Assembly: GCF_900113675.1 (NCBI RefSeq)
Contig: NZ_FOQE01000003.1
Span: 43,746 to 107,745 of the forward strand
DNA length: 64,000 bases
Reading direction: 5' to 3'
Source: Pisciglobus halotolerans
GTDB taxonomy: Bacteria; Bacillota; Bacilli; Lactobacillales; Carnobacteriaceae
The notes beneath the pieces were generated by a model that saw only the letters and a list, made by a program, of their open reading frames with translations, did not search any database and was not told where the DNA came from. Of this stretch, positions 28,462 to 38,434 are shown in pieces (the first letter of the stretch is position 1; each line of letters opens with the position of its first letter). The position numbers were made by a program, and so were the translations under genes.

Positions 28462-30342
28462 ATGAAAATAGCTTTTAACGGAGATAGGACAGATCTTCAA
28501 GAAGGAATCGAAAGCTTGATGGAAGAATTAAACATTGAGATCACACCAGATGGTTTTCCAATTTTTATTACCAATAGACCAGGAAATTTGCATGTTCAAG
28601 CTAGCCCAGAACAAGCAAACATCAGCTATAGCGAAAAAAGCCATTTCTTTAGAGCGTTGGGATTATTTTTAGAGAATAAACGACAAAAAACATCATTTGA
28701 AATTGAAGAAGTTCCTCAGTTTCGTTCATGCGGGGTAATGTTGGACGCTTCTAGAAACGGAGTGCTGAAAGTTGATAGAGTCAAATTCCTATTGCGTAAA
28801 ATGGCAATCATGGGATTAAATCAATTGATGGTTTACACAGAAGATACTTATGAAGTAGAGGAGCTGCCTTACTTTGGCTATATGCGTGGCCGATACACAA
28901 AAAAAGAGATTCGAGAAATGGATGAATATGCTTACTCACTTGGTATCGAGATGATCCCTTGTATTCAAACACTAGCGCATTTACGGGAAGCTTTGAAGTG
29001 GGAGTATGCAGATGATATCCGTGACACAGAAGATATCTTACTTGTGGGCGAAGAAAGAACCTATGATTTCTTAAAAAAAATCATTACTGCTGCGGCTCAA
29101 CCTTATCGTTCAAATCGGATTCATGTCGGAATGGACGAAGCACATGAATTGGGGCTGGGACGGTACTTAGATCAAAATGATTATGTTCATCGCTTCTCCT
29201 TAATGATGCAGCATTTGCAACGGGTACTTGAAATTACGAGCGAACTGCAGCTGGAGCCGATGATGTGGAGCGATATGTTTTTTACGGTTGGCTCAGAAAA
29301 AAATATCGTTTACGACCCACTAGCCACTTTTCCGGTAGAAATGTTAGAACAGATGCCAAATGTACAGTTGGTTTACTGGAATTATTATAGCCATGAAAAG
29401 GAATTATACAATTCCATGTTCCAACGTCATGCAGAATTAAGGAAGGATACTATTTTTGCAGGAGGCATTTGGACATGGAACGGAATGGCACCAAACTATG
29501 GCAAAACGTGGATGGCAGCAACTGCTGGTTTGCAAGCAGCTAAAGAGAGTGGTGTCCAAGAAGTATTTGCGACAATGTGGGGCGATAATGGACAAGAAAC
29601 ATCTCTGCTAACAGTATTGCCTGGTCTGCAGTTATATGCCGAACATGCTTTTCATAAAACTGTAACAAAAGAACGAGTGGAACAGCGCTTTTCATTTTGT
29701 GCTGGATCCCATTTGGACGACTTCATGTTGTTTTCTGCTTTGGACGAGACACCGGGTGTTTCAAAACATAATCTAGCTGCTTCGATGACAGCCAAAGTTT
29801 TGCTATGGCAAGATCCTCTTATTGGACTATATGACAAAAATATTGAAGGTTTGTTGCTATCTGAACATTATCAAGCAACAGCAGAAAAATTAAAAAAGGC
29901 AAAACAACGAAATGCTGCTTTTTACACGTTGTTTGATTTTTATGAACAGCTAGCCAGTGTATTAGCAAAAAAAGCAGAACTGGGTGTCCAATTAAAAAAC
30001 ATCTATGATCATAATCAAAAAGAACAAATGAAAGAAAAAAGGTTAACCGTTCGTTCCTTAAAGACAGAAGTCAATCATTTGAGAAAAGCACATCGAAAAC
30101 TATGGTTAGAAAACAACAAAGCTTTTGGGTGGGAAGTGCTGGATATACGATACGGAGGGCTATTGAGCCGCTTGGAAACAGCTGATTATCGCTTAATTGA
30201 ATGGGAAGAGGGGGCAATAGACCATATTGAAGAATTGGATGCACAACGATTAGCTTATCGAGGTCCATACGGCAATCCTGAAGAGACAATCGGAAATGCC
30301 TTGTATCATCGCATAGTAACCGCTAGTGCTTTTTCAAGCTAA
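28462..30342 (+). CDS. GH20 beta-N-acetylhexosaminidase (cytoplasmic)
   Basis: A 626-residue glycoside hydrolase family 20 enzyme that removes terminal GlcNAc (or GalNAc) from oligosaccharides. An N-terminal alpha/beta domain is followed by the barrel with FRSCGVMLDASRNGVLKVD, YTEDTYEVEELPYFGYMRG and the catalytic Asp-Glu pair in HVGMDEAHELGLGRY. The ATG at 28462 has GAGGAGG upstream; the frame is open to 28375, but that part is a hydrophobic stretch without a ribosome binding site. No signal peptide, so it acts on imported sugar. It leads the carbohydrate cluster and resembles in type the intracellular GH20C of Streptococcus pneumoniae. Confidence 0.88.
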   Translation: MKIAFNGDRTDLQEGIESLMEELNIEITPDGFPIFITNRPGNLHVQASPEQANISYSEKSHFFRALGLFLENKRQKTSFEIEEVPQFRSCGVMLDASRNGVLKVDRVKFLLRKMAIMGLNQLMVYTEDTYEVEELPYFGYMRGRYTKKEIREMDEYAYSLGIEMIPCIQTLAHLREALKWEYADDIRDTEDILLVGEERTYDFLKKIITAAAQPYRSNRIHVGMDEAHELGLGRYLDQNDYVHRFSLMMQHLQRVLEITSELQLEPMMWSDMFFTVGSEKNIVYDPLATFPVEMLEQMPNVQLVYWNYYSHEKELYNSMFQRHAELRKDTIFAGGIWTWNGMAPNYGKTWMAATAGLQAAKESGVQEVFATMWGDNGQETSLLTVLPGLQLYAEHAFHKTVTKERVEQRFSFCAGSHLDDFMLFSALDETPGVSKHNLAASMTAKVLLWQDPLIGLYDKNIEGLLLSEHYQATAEKLKKAKQRNAAFYTLFDFYEQLASVLAKKAELGVQLKNIYDHNQKEQMKEKRLTVRSLKTEVNHLRKAHRKLWLENNKAFGWEVLDIRYGGLLSRLETADYRLIEWEEGAIDHIEELDAQRLAYRGPYGNPEETIGNALYHRIVTASAFSS

Positions 30343-30445
30343 AGGCTTATGATAGAAAAATAGTAAATTCTATAATTTGTATACTTTTTTCTATACTATA
30401 TGACTTAGATCATTCATGTTTTTACATTAAACTAAAGGTAAATAT

Positions 30446-30459
30446 TGAAAGCGTTTCAA
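30446..30459 (+). promoter_or_regulatory. Catabolite-responsive element (cre)
   Basis: TGAAAGCGTTTCAA closely matches the CcpA consensus TGWAARCGYTWNCW and is almost a perfect palindrome. It lies 56 bp before the ABC permease start and downstream of the TATAAT at 30371, so CcpA would block the importer genes in the presence of preferred sugars. Confidence 0.75.
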
Positions 30460-30514
30460 ACTTTAATGAACGTTGTGAAGTAAAGGAATTAAAAAAAGAG
30501 TAAGGAGTGGTCAT

Positions 30515-31456
30515 GTGAAGAAAAAGAAAGGGTTATTGCATAAGCTCAATAAAAACAAAGCATTGCTGCTATTTGTTTTGCCAGGAGCTGCTTGGCTGAT
30601 ACTATTCTTTTACATTCCGGTATTTGGAAATATTGTCGCTTTTAAAGATTTTAAATTTGCTGAAAACGGCGGCTTTTGGAAAAGTATCCTTTCCAGTAAC
30701 TGGGTAGGATTAGAAAATTTTAAATTCTTATTTTCTTCTTCAAACGCTTATATCATTACAAGAAACACGATTCTTTACAACATTGGTTTTATTGTGATTG
30801 GTTTATTGAGTGCGGTAGCCATTGCTGTGATTATGAGTCAACTGCGTTCGAAACAACTGATTAAGATTTACCAAACGTCTATGTTATTACCTTATTTCTT
30901 ATCTTGGGTCATTATCAGTTATTTTGTTTACGCTTTCTTAAGCCCGGATAAAGGAATGGTCAATTCGATTATTACAGCCAATGGCGGTATGAAAATCAAT
31001 TGGTATTCTGATCCAACCTATTGGCCGTTCTTCTTGATTTTCCTCGGTGTTTGGAAGGGTGTCGGCTACAACAGTGTCATTTACTTTGCTTCTATCATGG
31101 GAATCGATCCTGCTTATTATGAAGCAGCTGAGATTGACGGCGCAAACAAGTGGCAACAGATTCGCCATGTAACGCTGCCGCATTTAGTTCCTCTGATCAC
31201 CATTCTTTCAATTTTAAGTATTGGTAACATTTTCCGAGCTGACTTTGGCCTATTTTATCAAATTCCTCGAAACTCTGGTGCACTTTATAATGTGACTTCC
31301 GTGTTAGATACGTATATTTATAATGGCTTGACGAGTAGTGGTGATATAGGGATGACAACTGCTGCTGGTCTTTACCAATCATTAGTTGGTTTTATCTTAG
31401 TTATTGTCACCAATTTAATTGTTCGCCGATTTGACAAAGAGTCAGCATTATTTTAA
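30515..31456 (+). CDS. Carbohydrate ABC transporter permease (LplB/YteP-type)
   Basis: First membrane subunit of a sugar ABC importer (CUT1 class), 313 residues with about six membrane segments. It has the EAA loop EAAEIDGANKWQQIRHVTLP. N-terminal lysines precede ALLLFVLPGAAWLILFFYIPVFG. GTG start at 30515 with AAGGAG 7 nt upstream; an ATG two bases earlier is out of frame. No ATPase gene is in the cluster, so a shared MsmK-type ATPase is expected, as for the pneumococcal N-glycan importer NgtS-P1-P2. Confidence 0.88.
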   Translation: MKKKKGLLHKLNKNKALLLFVLPGAAWLILFFYIPVFGNIVAFKDFKFAENGGFWKSILSSNWVGLENFKFLFSSSNAYIITRNTILYNIGFIVIGLLSAVAIAVIMSQLRSKQLIKIYQTSMLLPYFLSWVIISYFVYAFLSPDKGMVNSIITANGGMKINWYSDPTYWPFFLIFLGVWKGVGYNSVIYFASIMGIDPAYYEAAEIDGANKWQQIRHVTLPHLVPLITILSILSIGNIFRADFGLFYQIPRNSGALYNVTSVLDTYIYNGLTSSGDIGMTTAAGLYQSLVGFILVIVTNLIVRRFDKESALF

Positions 31457-31477
31457 AAGAAAGGGGCGAGGAAACAG

Positions 31478-32449
31478 ATGGATACAAACGCAAATGGGTA
31501 TAAAGAGCCCTTATTAACAAAAAAAGAAGGAAAAGTTAAGAAGAAAAAGATTCAGTCTGTGAAAATCAAAGGCTTTGGTAAAAAAGCAAACTTCTTATTT
31601 AATTTAATGATGGCTTTCTTATCTTTCCTAGCCGTTTTCCCTCTCATCTTTATTGTGATTATTTCCTTTACTGATGAAACAGCAATCACAGTGAATGGAT
31701 ACCAATTGATTCCTGAGACATGGAGTTTGCAAGGGTATCACTATTTAGCACAAATGAAAGGAGAATTACTGCAAGCTTTGTTTATCACTGTTTTTGTTAC
31801 AGTAGTAGGAACACTGATTAATACGACGATTACTTCTTTATATGCTTATGCTATATCAAGACAAAATTTTGCTTATAAAAAATTCTTTACTGTCTTTGCT
31901 TTATTTTCGATGCTATTTAGTGCAGGAATGGTGCCAACTTATATTGTTATGACATCGATGTTAGATTTAGGTAATACTGTCTGGGCTTTGATTTTGCCCA
32001 TGGCACTCAGTCCTTTTAACATCATTGTGATGCGGACTTTCTTTAGACGTTCTGTTCCAGAGTCGATTATTGAATCGGCACGTATCGATGGTGCGAGTGA
32101 ATTGAAGATATTTCTTAAAATCGTTCTGCCTTTAGCTGTTCCTGGAATTGCGACCATCAGCTTATTTGCAGCAATTGGTTACTGGAATGATTGGTTTAAT
32201 GCCTTGCTTTACATTCAAAGTGATAACTTGATGCCACTTCAATTTGTGCTGATGCAAATTCAAAACAATATTGATTTCATGGCAAAAAATGCTGGTATGA
32301 CGGCGATGACATTTGGACAAGCGACCATTCCAAGAGAAGCTACGCGAATGGCAATGGTTGTTATTTCAACACTTCCAATTGCCGTTAGTTATCCTTTCTT
32401 CCAGCGCTACTTTATTCAAGGGCTGACCATAGGAGGTGTCAAGGAATAG
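31478..32449 (+). CDS. Carbohydrate ABC transporter permease (LplC/YtcP-type)
   Basis: Second membrane subunit, 323 residues, six predicted membrane segments. The EAA loop reads ESARIDGASELKIFLKIVLPL. A basic N-terminal stretch of about 35 residues precedes the first helix. The ribosome binding site AAAGGGGCGAGG is just upstream, 21 nt after the first permease, so both are co-transcribed. It pairs with the DUF3502-type binding protein downstream, a combination characteristic of oligosaccharide importers in Firmicutes. Confidence 0.88.
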   Translation: MDTNANGYKEPLLTKKEGKVKKKKIQSVKIKGFGKKANFLFNLMMAFLSFLAVFPLIFIVIISFTDETAITVNGYQLIPETWSLQGYHYLAQMKGELLQALFITVFVTVVGTLINTTITSLYAYAISRQNFAYKKFFTVFALFSMLFSAGMVPTYIVMTSMLDLGNTVWALILPMALSPFNIIVMRTFFRRSVPESIIESARIDGASELKIFLKIVLPLAVPGIATISLFAAIGYWNDWFNALLYIQSDNLMPLQFVLMQIQNNIDFMAKNAGMTAMTFGQATIPREATRMAMVVISTLPIAVSYPFFQRYFIQGLTIGGVKE

Positions 32450-32506
32450 AAGAAACGCAAACTTTTAATAAATAGATCGAATAATAAATACATGGAGGGA
32501 ATACAA

Positions 32507-34003
32507 ATGAAAAGAAATTGGAAAAAATGGGTTTTCAGCAGCATGGCAGTTCTAGGAATAAGCACTATGTTGGGCGCTTGTGGTAGTTTAAGTGCTGATG
32601 ATGAAAAATCTGATCAGAAGTCTGGAGACGCAAACTCTGATGTGCCGACATTATTATTTTACCAAGTAGGAGAAGCACCAAAGAACTTAGATCAATTATT
32701 GGATACAGCTAATAAAATTTTAGAAAAAGAAGCTGGTGCACGTATCAATATGCAATATATCGGCTGGGGTGACTTCGAACAAAAAATGAACGTCATTACT
32801 TCTTCTGGAGAAAACTATGATATTGCATTGGCTACCAATTATTTAAATAATGCACAAAAAGGTGCTTATGCTGATTTAACCGAATTATCAAAGGAATATG
32901 CTTCTGAAACACTAGACTACTTAGACCAATCTTATATTGATGGTAATATGGTCAATGGAAAGCTATATGCTATTCCAGTTCAAGGCAATACTTTTGCACA
33001 ACAGATGTTCACATTCAACCCAACTTTTTTAGACAAGTATAATTTAGATATTTCTAACGTTGAGAAACTTGAAGATTTAGAACCTTTCTTAAAAACAGTT
33101 CATGAAAATGAGCCAAATGTTGCAACACTCTCAGCAGGTTCAGGATGGAAAATCAACAAGAATATTGACTATATCATTGATGCAAATGTGCCATTGGCAG
33201 TTGACTTAGATGGTGATCATTCTAAGATCATCAATCCTTTTGAAGAAGGCGAAAGCACTTTGCCATTGTTAAAAACGATGCATAAATACTATGAAGCAGG
33301 GTACGTCCCTCAAGATGCTGCTACTAGCCAAACAGAATATCCAACAGACGGTGATACTTGGTTTGTCCGTCAAGAAACTCAAGGGCCACAAGACTTTGGT
33401 GACTATTTGTTAAGACGTGTAACAGGTAAAGAAATTGTTTCAAAAGCATTTACAAAACCAATCAAAACCATTGCTCAAGCTCGTATGGCAAACTTTGTTA
33501 TCTCAAACAACTCAAAACATAAAGAAGAAGCTATGAAAGTCTTAAACGAATTGAATACGAATCCCGAGTTGTTGAATGGATTGGTTTACGGACCAGAAGG
33601 CGAAACTTGGGAAAAAACAGGTAAGGACGATCGTGTTCGTTTCCTAGATGCTTACAATGACCCTGATATCACCCATATGTCAGCTTGGAACTTAGCAAAC
33701 AATGACATTTTATATCTTGATGAAGATATTACTGATGAACAAGTCAAAGAAAAAGATGAATTAATGAAAAAAGCAGAAGCTTCTCCGATTCTTGGATTCA
33801 ACTTTGATACGTCAAATGTGAAAACAGAAATTACAAACGTTAATAATGTTGTCGCTCAATATGGTCCAGGACTATACACCGGTACTCTAGATCCAGACAA
33901 AGCTGTTCCTGAGTTCTTAGAAAAATTAGATAAAGCTGGTATTAAGAAAATTCAAGAAGAAGCACAAAAACAATTTGATGAGTTTCTTTCCAATAAAGAA
34001 TAA
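32507..34003 (+). CDS. Carbohydrate-binding lipoprotein of the ABC importer (DUF3502 type)
   Basis: A 498-residue extracellular solute-binding protein. The signal peptide ends in the lipobox LGAC (SSMAVLGISTMLGACGSL), so it is lipid-anchored. ATG 32507 is used because GGAGGG lies upstream of it, within an alternative start at 32492. The C-terminal 70 residues (ITNVNNVVAQYGPGLYTGTL, then PEFLEKLDKAGIKKIQEEAQ) match the DUF3502 domain found in LplA-like proteins and, as I recall, in pneumococcal NgtS, which binds complex-type N-glycans. The GH20 and GH92 neighbours suggest a similar ligand. A terminator follows at 34039. Confidence 0.88.
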   Translation: MKRNWKKWVFSSMAVLGISTMLGACGSLSADDEKSDQKSGDANSDVPTLLFYQVGEAPKNLDQLLDTANKILEKEAGARINMQYIGWGDFEQKMNVITSSGENYDIALATNYLNNAQKGAYADLTELSKEYASETLDYLDQSYIDGNMVNGKLYAIPVQGNTFAQQMFTFNPTFLDKYNLDISNVEKLEDLEPFLKTVHENEPNVATLSAGSGWKINKNIDYIIDANVPLAVDLDGDHSKIINPFEEGESTLPLLKTMHKYYEAGYVPQDAATSQTEYPTDGDTWFVRQETQGPQDFGDYLLRRVTGKEIVSKAFTKPIKTIAQARMANFVISNNSKHKEEAMKVLNELNTNPELLNGLVYGPEGETWEKTGKDDRVRFLDAYNDPDITHMSAWNLANNDILYLDEDITDEQVKEKDELMKKAEASPILGFNFDTSNVKTEITNVNNVVAQYGPGLYTGTLDPDKAVPEFLEKLDKAGIKKIQEEAQKQFDEFLSNKE

Positions 34004-34568
34004 GTAATTGAAAACGAGGTTTAAAGAATAAAGCAATGAAACTAAGATAGAAATCGGCCTTAGCTGGTGTCTATCTTAGTTTTTTTATCAGCTTAGTTTT
34101 TAGTTATCTTATCTTTTTGATTTTGCTAGTAAATCAATCGAAAGTCAGGTTTTAATGAAATGGCTAATGCTGTATACTTCTAATAGTAGTTGCTAAGTTT
34201 TTTATGTGAACAAGAATGTTAGTAGTTTATCTATTTTGATGAGTATATTTTTAGACGTATCATTCGCTCGAGTGAATCTTGAGATGAAGAGGAAGCTAGT
34301 AAATGTTCTTTCATTGCTGCCAGTTCATATTTGACTAAATAACAGTACATCATTTGTTGCTAAATAAGAATGAACGAGTTACAAATATATATTGATGAAA
34401 ACGAATAAGTTTTCTTAAAATCATACCATTTCAAGTTTAGTGAAGATTCAACAGAATATAACGATGAATGCGAGGGTACATTCATTAACGACAGATCTTT
34501 TTATTTAAGTTTTATATAGAAAAAGGTGCTTGAAGCAGTAGTAAATAACAACGAAAGCAGGTAAAAAA
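34004..34568. other. Intergenic region before the yesLMN-type operon
   Basis: After the terminator at 34039-34087 nothing coding is seen. One near-palindrome ATTCGCTCGAGTGAAT lies at about 34262-34277. The promoter of the next operon must lie here, but I cannot place it with confidence. Confidence 0.4.
34039..34087 (+). terminator. Terminator of the ABC importer operon
   Basis: AAACTAAGATAGA pairs with TCTATCTTAGTTT, 18-nt loop, T run. It separates the importer from the regulatory operon. Confidence 0.9.
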
Positions 34569-35171
34569 ATGGTTGGAAAAGGATTAACAGATTTATTTAA
34601 CCGTATATATTATTTGATCAAATTGAGCCTTTTTTTCTGGAGTCTTTCAGCGACAGGATTGTTTATTGCAGGCGCTATTCCAGCATGGATCGCATTATTG
34701 GAAGCGCATAAAGAAGCACAATGGCAAGCAGCTGAAGTTTCTTGGAGTGCGTGTTGGGCTATCTATAAAACGTATTTCAAACCAGGATTGCTGTTGCTCC
34801 TCTTTTTTGCCAGCATTTGGTTATTGATGGCTTGGAACCTATTTCTCTCTGTTCAAATTAAAGGTTTGCTTTTTTTAATAATCGACTTTCTGCTAGTTGC
34901 TTTGTTACTGCTGAGCATACTGACATTTTTGATCAGTACAGGGTTATTTGTAGAGTATGAAATTCTATTTTGGAATGCAGTTAAATTAGCTTTTTTACAA
35001 ATTTTTCTCACACCTCGAGATGCGGTGGCAATCGTTATTGGGATGTCAATTCTTAGTTTCTTGACCTACCACTTTCCAGGTCTTTTGGTCTTTTTATCGA
35101 TAGGGATGGGAATAGCAGTGGTTCAGACAAGCACTAAAAAAATAGCACAAAAAATAGATGCAGTTATGTAG
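34569..35171 (+). CDS. DUF624 (YesL-type) membrane protein
   Basis: A 200-residue protein with about five membrane segments and the DUF624 opening: a helix with LFNRIYYLIKLSLFFWSLSATGLFIAGAIPA. YesL-type proteins are regularly found with YesMN two-component systems and sugar ABC importers, and a role in transport or signalling is suspected but not shown. AGCAGGT precedes the ATG. It ends 31 nt before the sensor kinase gene start. Its own function is an inference from context. Confidence 0.82.
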   Translation: MVGKGLTDLFNRIYYLIKLSLFFWSLSATGLFIAGAIPAWIALLEAHKEAQWQAAEVSWSACWAIYKTYFKPGLLLLLFFASIWLLMAWNLFLSVQIKGLLFLIIDFLLVALLLLSILTFLISTGLFVEYEILFWNAVKLAFLQIFLTPRDAVAIVIGMSILSFLTYHFPGLLVFLSIGMGIAVVQTSTKKIAQKIDAVM

Positions 35172-35202
35172 ATTAAATAATCTAATAATAGGGGGAAAGG
35201 GC

Positions 35203-36933
35203 ATGAAAATAAAGGGAAACCAAGTGTATACATTATTAAAGACTTTTTCAGTGGTATTGATTTTGATCATGACCCTTTTTACACTGATTGTCAGCTACAC
35301 CATTTTTAAAAGAAATATTGAAAAAGCTGAACAAAGCTTAAATTTTGTGTCCGAAAAGATGACTTCATTGACGAAAGAAAATTGGGAGTATGTTCAACAA
35401 AAAGCTCTTGATTTAACAGACAATCCGCAAAAAATTGAGACGATGCTCAGTTATTTTGAATTGCCTTATGCAAATTATTTAGAACAAAGTCTAAATGAAG
35501 CATCTTCAGCAGTAGATTTTCAATATCTGCCAAATGAAATTTATCATCTTTATTGGGAAGGGCAGGGGCTGGTATCTGTTAGTTTAGCTTTAGATAACTT
35601 TGAAAAAGCTTTTTCTTCTTCTATTCATGGCAATATGTATGGGCAAAAAGTAGATAACATTCTTCCTTCTGATGGCATTCGTTTTTCAACAGTTTTAAAA
35701 GCCCCTTATACGGCTGAAGGCTTTGGAACAACCCATATGGATTTTGAAAAAAGCCGCTATGATGATGTGCTCCAGTCGGCAAATTTTCAGCTCCCAATGC
35801 AAGTCTTTCTATTGTCAGATACCAATCAATTGCTGTACCATAATGCTAGAGGAAAAGTTGATAAAGCACTGGAAAAAGAAGTGAAGGCTCAGTTGTCCAA
35901 AAAATTTGGGGTTGATCAGTCAACGTTTAAACAGCAATATCTTTTTCAAGAAGCCAAAACAAATAATAACTATAAGATTTTAGCTTTTGTGCCCAAACAA
36001 GCGATTTTGACCAATACTTTAAAGCAATCTAGCGGGCTGTTTTTATTCAGCTTTTTTGTCGATATTTTGCTGCTGGTCGTTTTATTTGTATTGTTTCGCA
36101 AATACGTCTATCAAGTTGAAGATATTTTAGCGTCTTCAATGGCTGTATCAAAAGGGGACTACCAAAATCGTATTAGCTTAAAGGATAAAAAAGGTGAGAT
36201 GAAACAAATTGCTCAAGGGATCAATCAAATGTTAGATAGTATGCAGCTTTACTTAAAAGACATTTATGACTTGGAAATTAAACAGCGTGATGCTCAAATG
36301 GGAGCACTGCAAGCTCAAATCAATCCGCACTTTTTATATAATACATTAGAATATATTCGCATGAGTGCTATCAGTGAGGGAGCTGAAGAATTGGGGGAAG
36401 TTGTTTATGCTTTCGGCGCTTTATTAAGGAACAACATCTCTCAGGAAAAAATGGTTTCTTTAGAAAGCGAGATGGATTTTTGCGAAAAATACATTTATTT
36501 GTATCAAATGCGCTATCCTAGTCAAATTGCTTATCATTTCGATATTGCTGATGAAACAAAACAACTAAACATACCAAAATTTACGATTCAACCATTGATC
36601 GAAAACTACTTTACACATGGGGTTGATTTTACAAAAATCGAAAATGTAATCAGCGTTAAAGCTTATATAGAAAATGACCTGACAGTGATTAAGATTATCG
36701 ATAACGGTCTAGGAATGAGTGAAGAAGAGATCGAAAAGTTGAATCAAACAATTATCGAAAAAAAAGAGCCATCTAAGAAATCGGTGGGTGTCTTAAACGT
36801 TAATCAGCGTCTTTGTCTTACATTCGGTAATCAAGCAACAATGAAATATAGCTCCACAACTAGTTCTGGTATCACGATAACAATCAAGATTTTAATGGGA
36901 GGTGAAGAAGATGTATCAAGCTTTGCTGGTTGA
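35203..36933 (+). CDS. Sensor histidine kinase, YesM/LytS family
   Basis: A 576-residue membrane sensor. The first membrane helix is near residues 10-33, an extracellular sensing domain of about 240 residues follows, then a second helix (LFLFSFFVDILLLVVLFVLF) and a HAMP domain. The His_kinase domain has the phospho-acceptor H376 in QINPHFLYNTLEYIRMSA, and the ATPase domain has IDNGLGMSEEEI. The ATG at 35203 follows GGGGGAAAGG; the frame is open upstream to 35158 within the previous gene. It overlaps the response regulator gene by 23 nt. It likely senses an oligosaccharide, perhaps with the binding protein. Confidence 0.92.
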   Translation: MKIKGNQVYTLLKTFSVVLILIMTLFTLIVSYTIFKRNIEKAEQSLNFVSEKMTSLTKENWEYVQQKALDLTDNPQKIETMLSYFELPYANYLEQSLNEASSAVDFQYLPNEIYHLYWEGQGLVSVSLALDNFEKAFSSSIHGNMYGQKVDNILPSDGIRFSTVLKAPYTAEGFGTTHMDFEKSRYDDVLQSANFQLPMQVFLLSDTNQLLYHNARGKVDKALEKEVKAQLSKKFGVDQSTFKQQYLFQEAKTNNNYKILAFVPKQAILTNTLKQSSGLFLFSFFVDILLLVVLFVLFRKYVYQVEDILASSMAVSKGDYQNRISLKDKKGEMKQIAQGINQMLDSMQLYLKDIYDLEIKQRDAQMGALQAQINPHFLYNTLEYIRMSAISEGAEELGEVVYAFGALLRNNISQEKMVSLESEMDFCEKYIYLYQMRYPSQIAYHFDIADETKQLNIPKFTIQPLIENYFTHGVDFTKIENVISVKAYIENDLTVIKIIDNGLGMSEEEIEKLNQTIIEKKEPSKKSVGVLNVNQRLCLTFGNQATMKYSSTTSSGITITIKILMGGEEDVSSFAG

Positions 36934-38434
36934 TGATGAATACATGATTTTAGCGGGATTGCAGAAAATCATTAATTGGGGAGATTTTCAGATCTCGATA
37001 GTCGGAACAGCCAGTAATGGTAAAGAAGCATTGGACTTTGTTGAAAAAAATTCAATAGACATCGTTATCACAGACGTTACGATGCCTTTGTTATCTGGGA
37101 TTGATTTTGTTTATGAAGCCCGTAAACGTGGCTATCATTTTAAGTTTATCATTTTATCGGGTTACCAGGAATTTGAGTATGCTCAAAAAAGCTTGCAACT
37201 TGGTGCTGCGAGTTACTTATTAAAACCGATCAATAAAAAAGAATTAGAGCATTCCTTAAACAAAATTATCAAAGAGTTAAAAGAAGAGCAACGCTTTGAA
37301 CAAACCAATCAGTTTGTTATCGGTCAACTTTTGTATCAGTGGCTGCAAGGGGAGGATGTACTTTTTGAGCTCCAAAATAAATTAGGTTCTCAACGCCAAC
37401 TGAATGGCAATGCGTTTACAGTGCTGTGCGTTCAGCTGAATCAACCGATCGAACCTGAAAAGTGGGAAGAATGGGCAGAAAAACAAGCTTTTTATTATAC
37501 AATCGCAACTGGATCAGAAGAAGCTTATTTGATCATTAGGAGTACTGAACGAGAAGAAATCAAAGCTGTTATTCACTATTTGATTGAAAGAACTGTCAAG
37601 GACATGACCTTTTTTGTTGGCCAACCGGCATTCAGTAAAGAAACGGTTCCAGAGAGCTTTGCCTCGATAAAAGAAATGAGAGCGCGCTCTTCATTTTATC
37701 AGCAATCTGAAAAAATTAATTGGTATTCAGATGACAAACAAACTCAGGAAGAGACAGATAAACAAATTGGTGCGATCAATAAAAGTATTTTATCTCGTGA
37801 TGTTTCTCAAATCAGATTAGATTTAAAGCAATTTTCTCTTGGTCTGGAGAAAAATAAAGTATTACCTGAGTTTGCACGGTGGCAAACCTACATGATTTTG
37901 ATCAATGGCTACCTTATCTTTGATTCTTTAAATAGTCCTTCCTTTAAGGAAGCAACACAAGCTGTTTTTTCTAGCAAAACGTTTCGTGAACTGAAGACGT
38001 TGATCGAAGAAAAGACATTGCCGACACATGCACTTTCTAAACGATTGATGTATGGAGAACTCACACGTCAAGCCATTGATGTTATTCAACAAGATTATCA
38101 GCAAGACTTGAAATTAAAAAAAGTAGCTGCAGATTTGCACATTAATGCAATGTATTTAGGACAAGTCTTTAAAAAAGATACAGGAAAAAGCTTTTCTCAC
38201 TACTTAAATGAGTATCGCATCGATTTAGCTAAAGAATTACTCATCCAAACGAACGAACCAATCAGCAATATCGCTTATCAAGTCGGCTATCAAAATCAAG
38301 GGTATTTTTATAAAATATTCAAACAATACTTGCAACACTCACCACGCGAATATCGAGAACATTTCCGTAAAGAAATTTCGACAAATGCGGTTTATATAGA
38401 CGAAGAAAAAGCTGTAGACAATGATTTCCTTTAA
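36911..38434 (+). CDS. Response regulator with AraC-type DNA-binding domain, YesN family
   Basis: A 507-residue cytoplasmic regulator. The receiver domain has LLVDDEYMILAGL and the phospho-acceptor D55 in DIVITDVTMPLLSG. A long linker follows. The C-terminal AraC/XylS domain has two helix-turn-helix motifs (LKKVAADLHINAMYLGQVFK; PISNIAYQVGYQNQGYFYKI). The ATG at 36911 is 8 nt after GGGAGG; a GTG at 36902 is inside that site. Partner of the overlapping kinase. Expected to activate the GH20 and importer promoters, both of which lack a good -35. Confidence 0.92.
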   Translation: MYQALLVDDEYMILAGLQKIINWGDFQISIVGTASNGKEALDFVEKNSIDIVITDVTMPLLSGIDFVYEARKRGYHFKFIILSGYQEFEYAQKSLQLGAASYLLKPINKKELEHSLNKIIKELKEEQRFEQTNQFVIGQLLYQWLQGEDVLFELQNKLGSQRQLNGNAFTVLCVQLNQPIEPEKWEEWAEKQAFYYTIATGSEEAYLIIRSTEREEIKAVIHYLIERTVKDMTFFVGQPAFSKETVPESFASIKEMRARSSFYQQSEKINWYSDDKQTQEETDKQIGAINKSILSRDVSQIRLDLKQFSLGLEKNKVLPEFARWQTYMILINGYLIFDSLNSPSFKEATQAVFSSKTFRELKTLIEEKTLPTHALSKRLMYGELTRQAIDVIQQDYQQDLKLKKVAADLHINAMYLGQVFKKDTGKSFSHYLNEYRIDLAKELLIQTNEPISNIAYQVGYQNQGYFYKIFKQYLQHSPREYREHFRKEISTNAVYIDEEKAVDNDFL

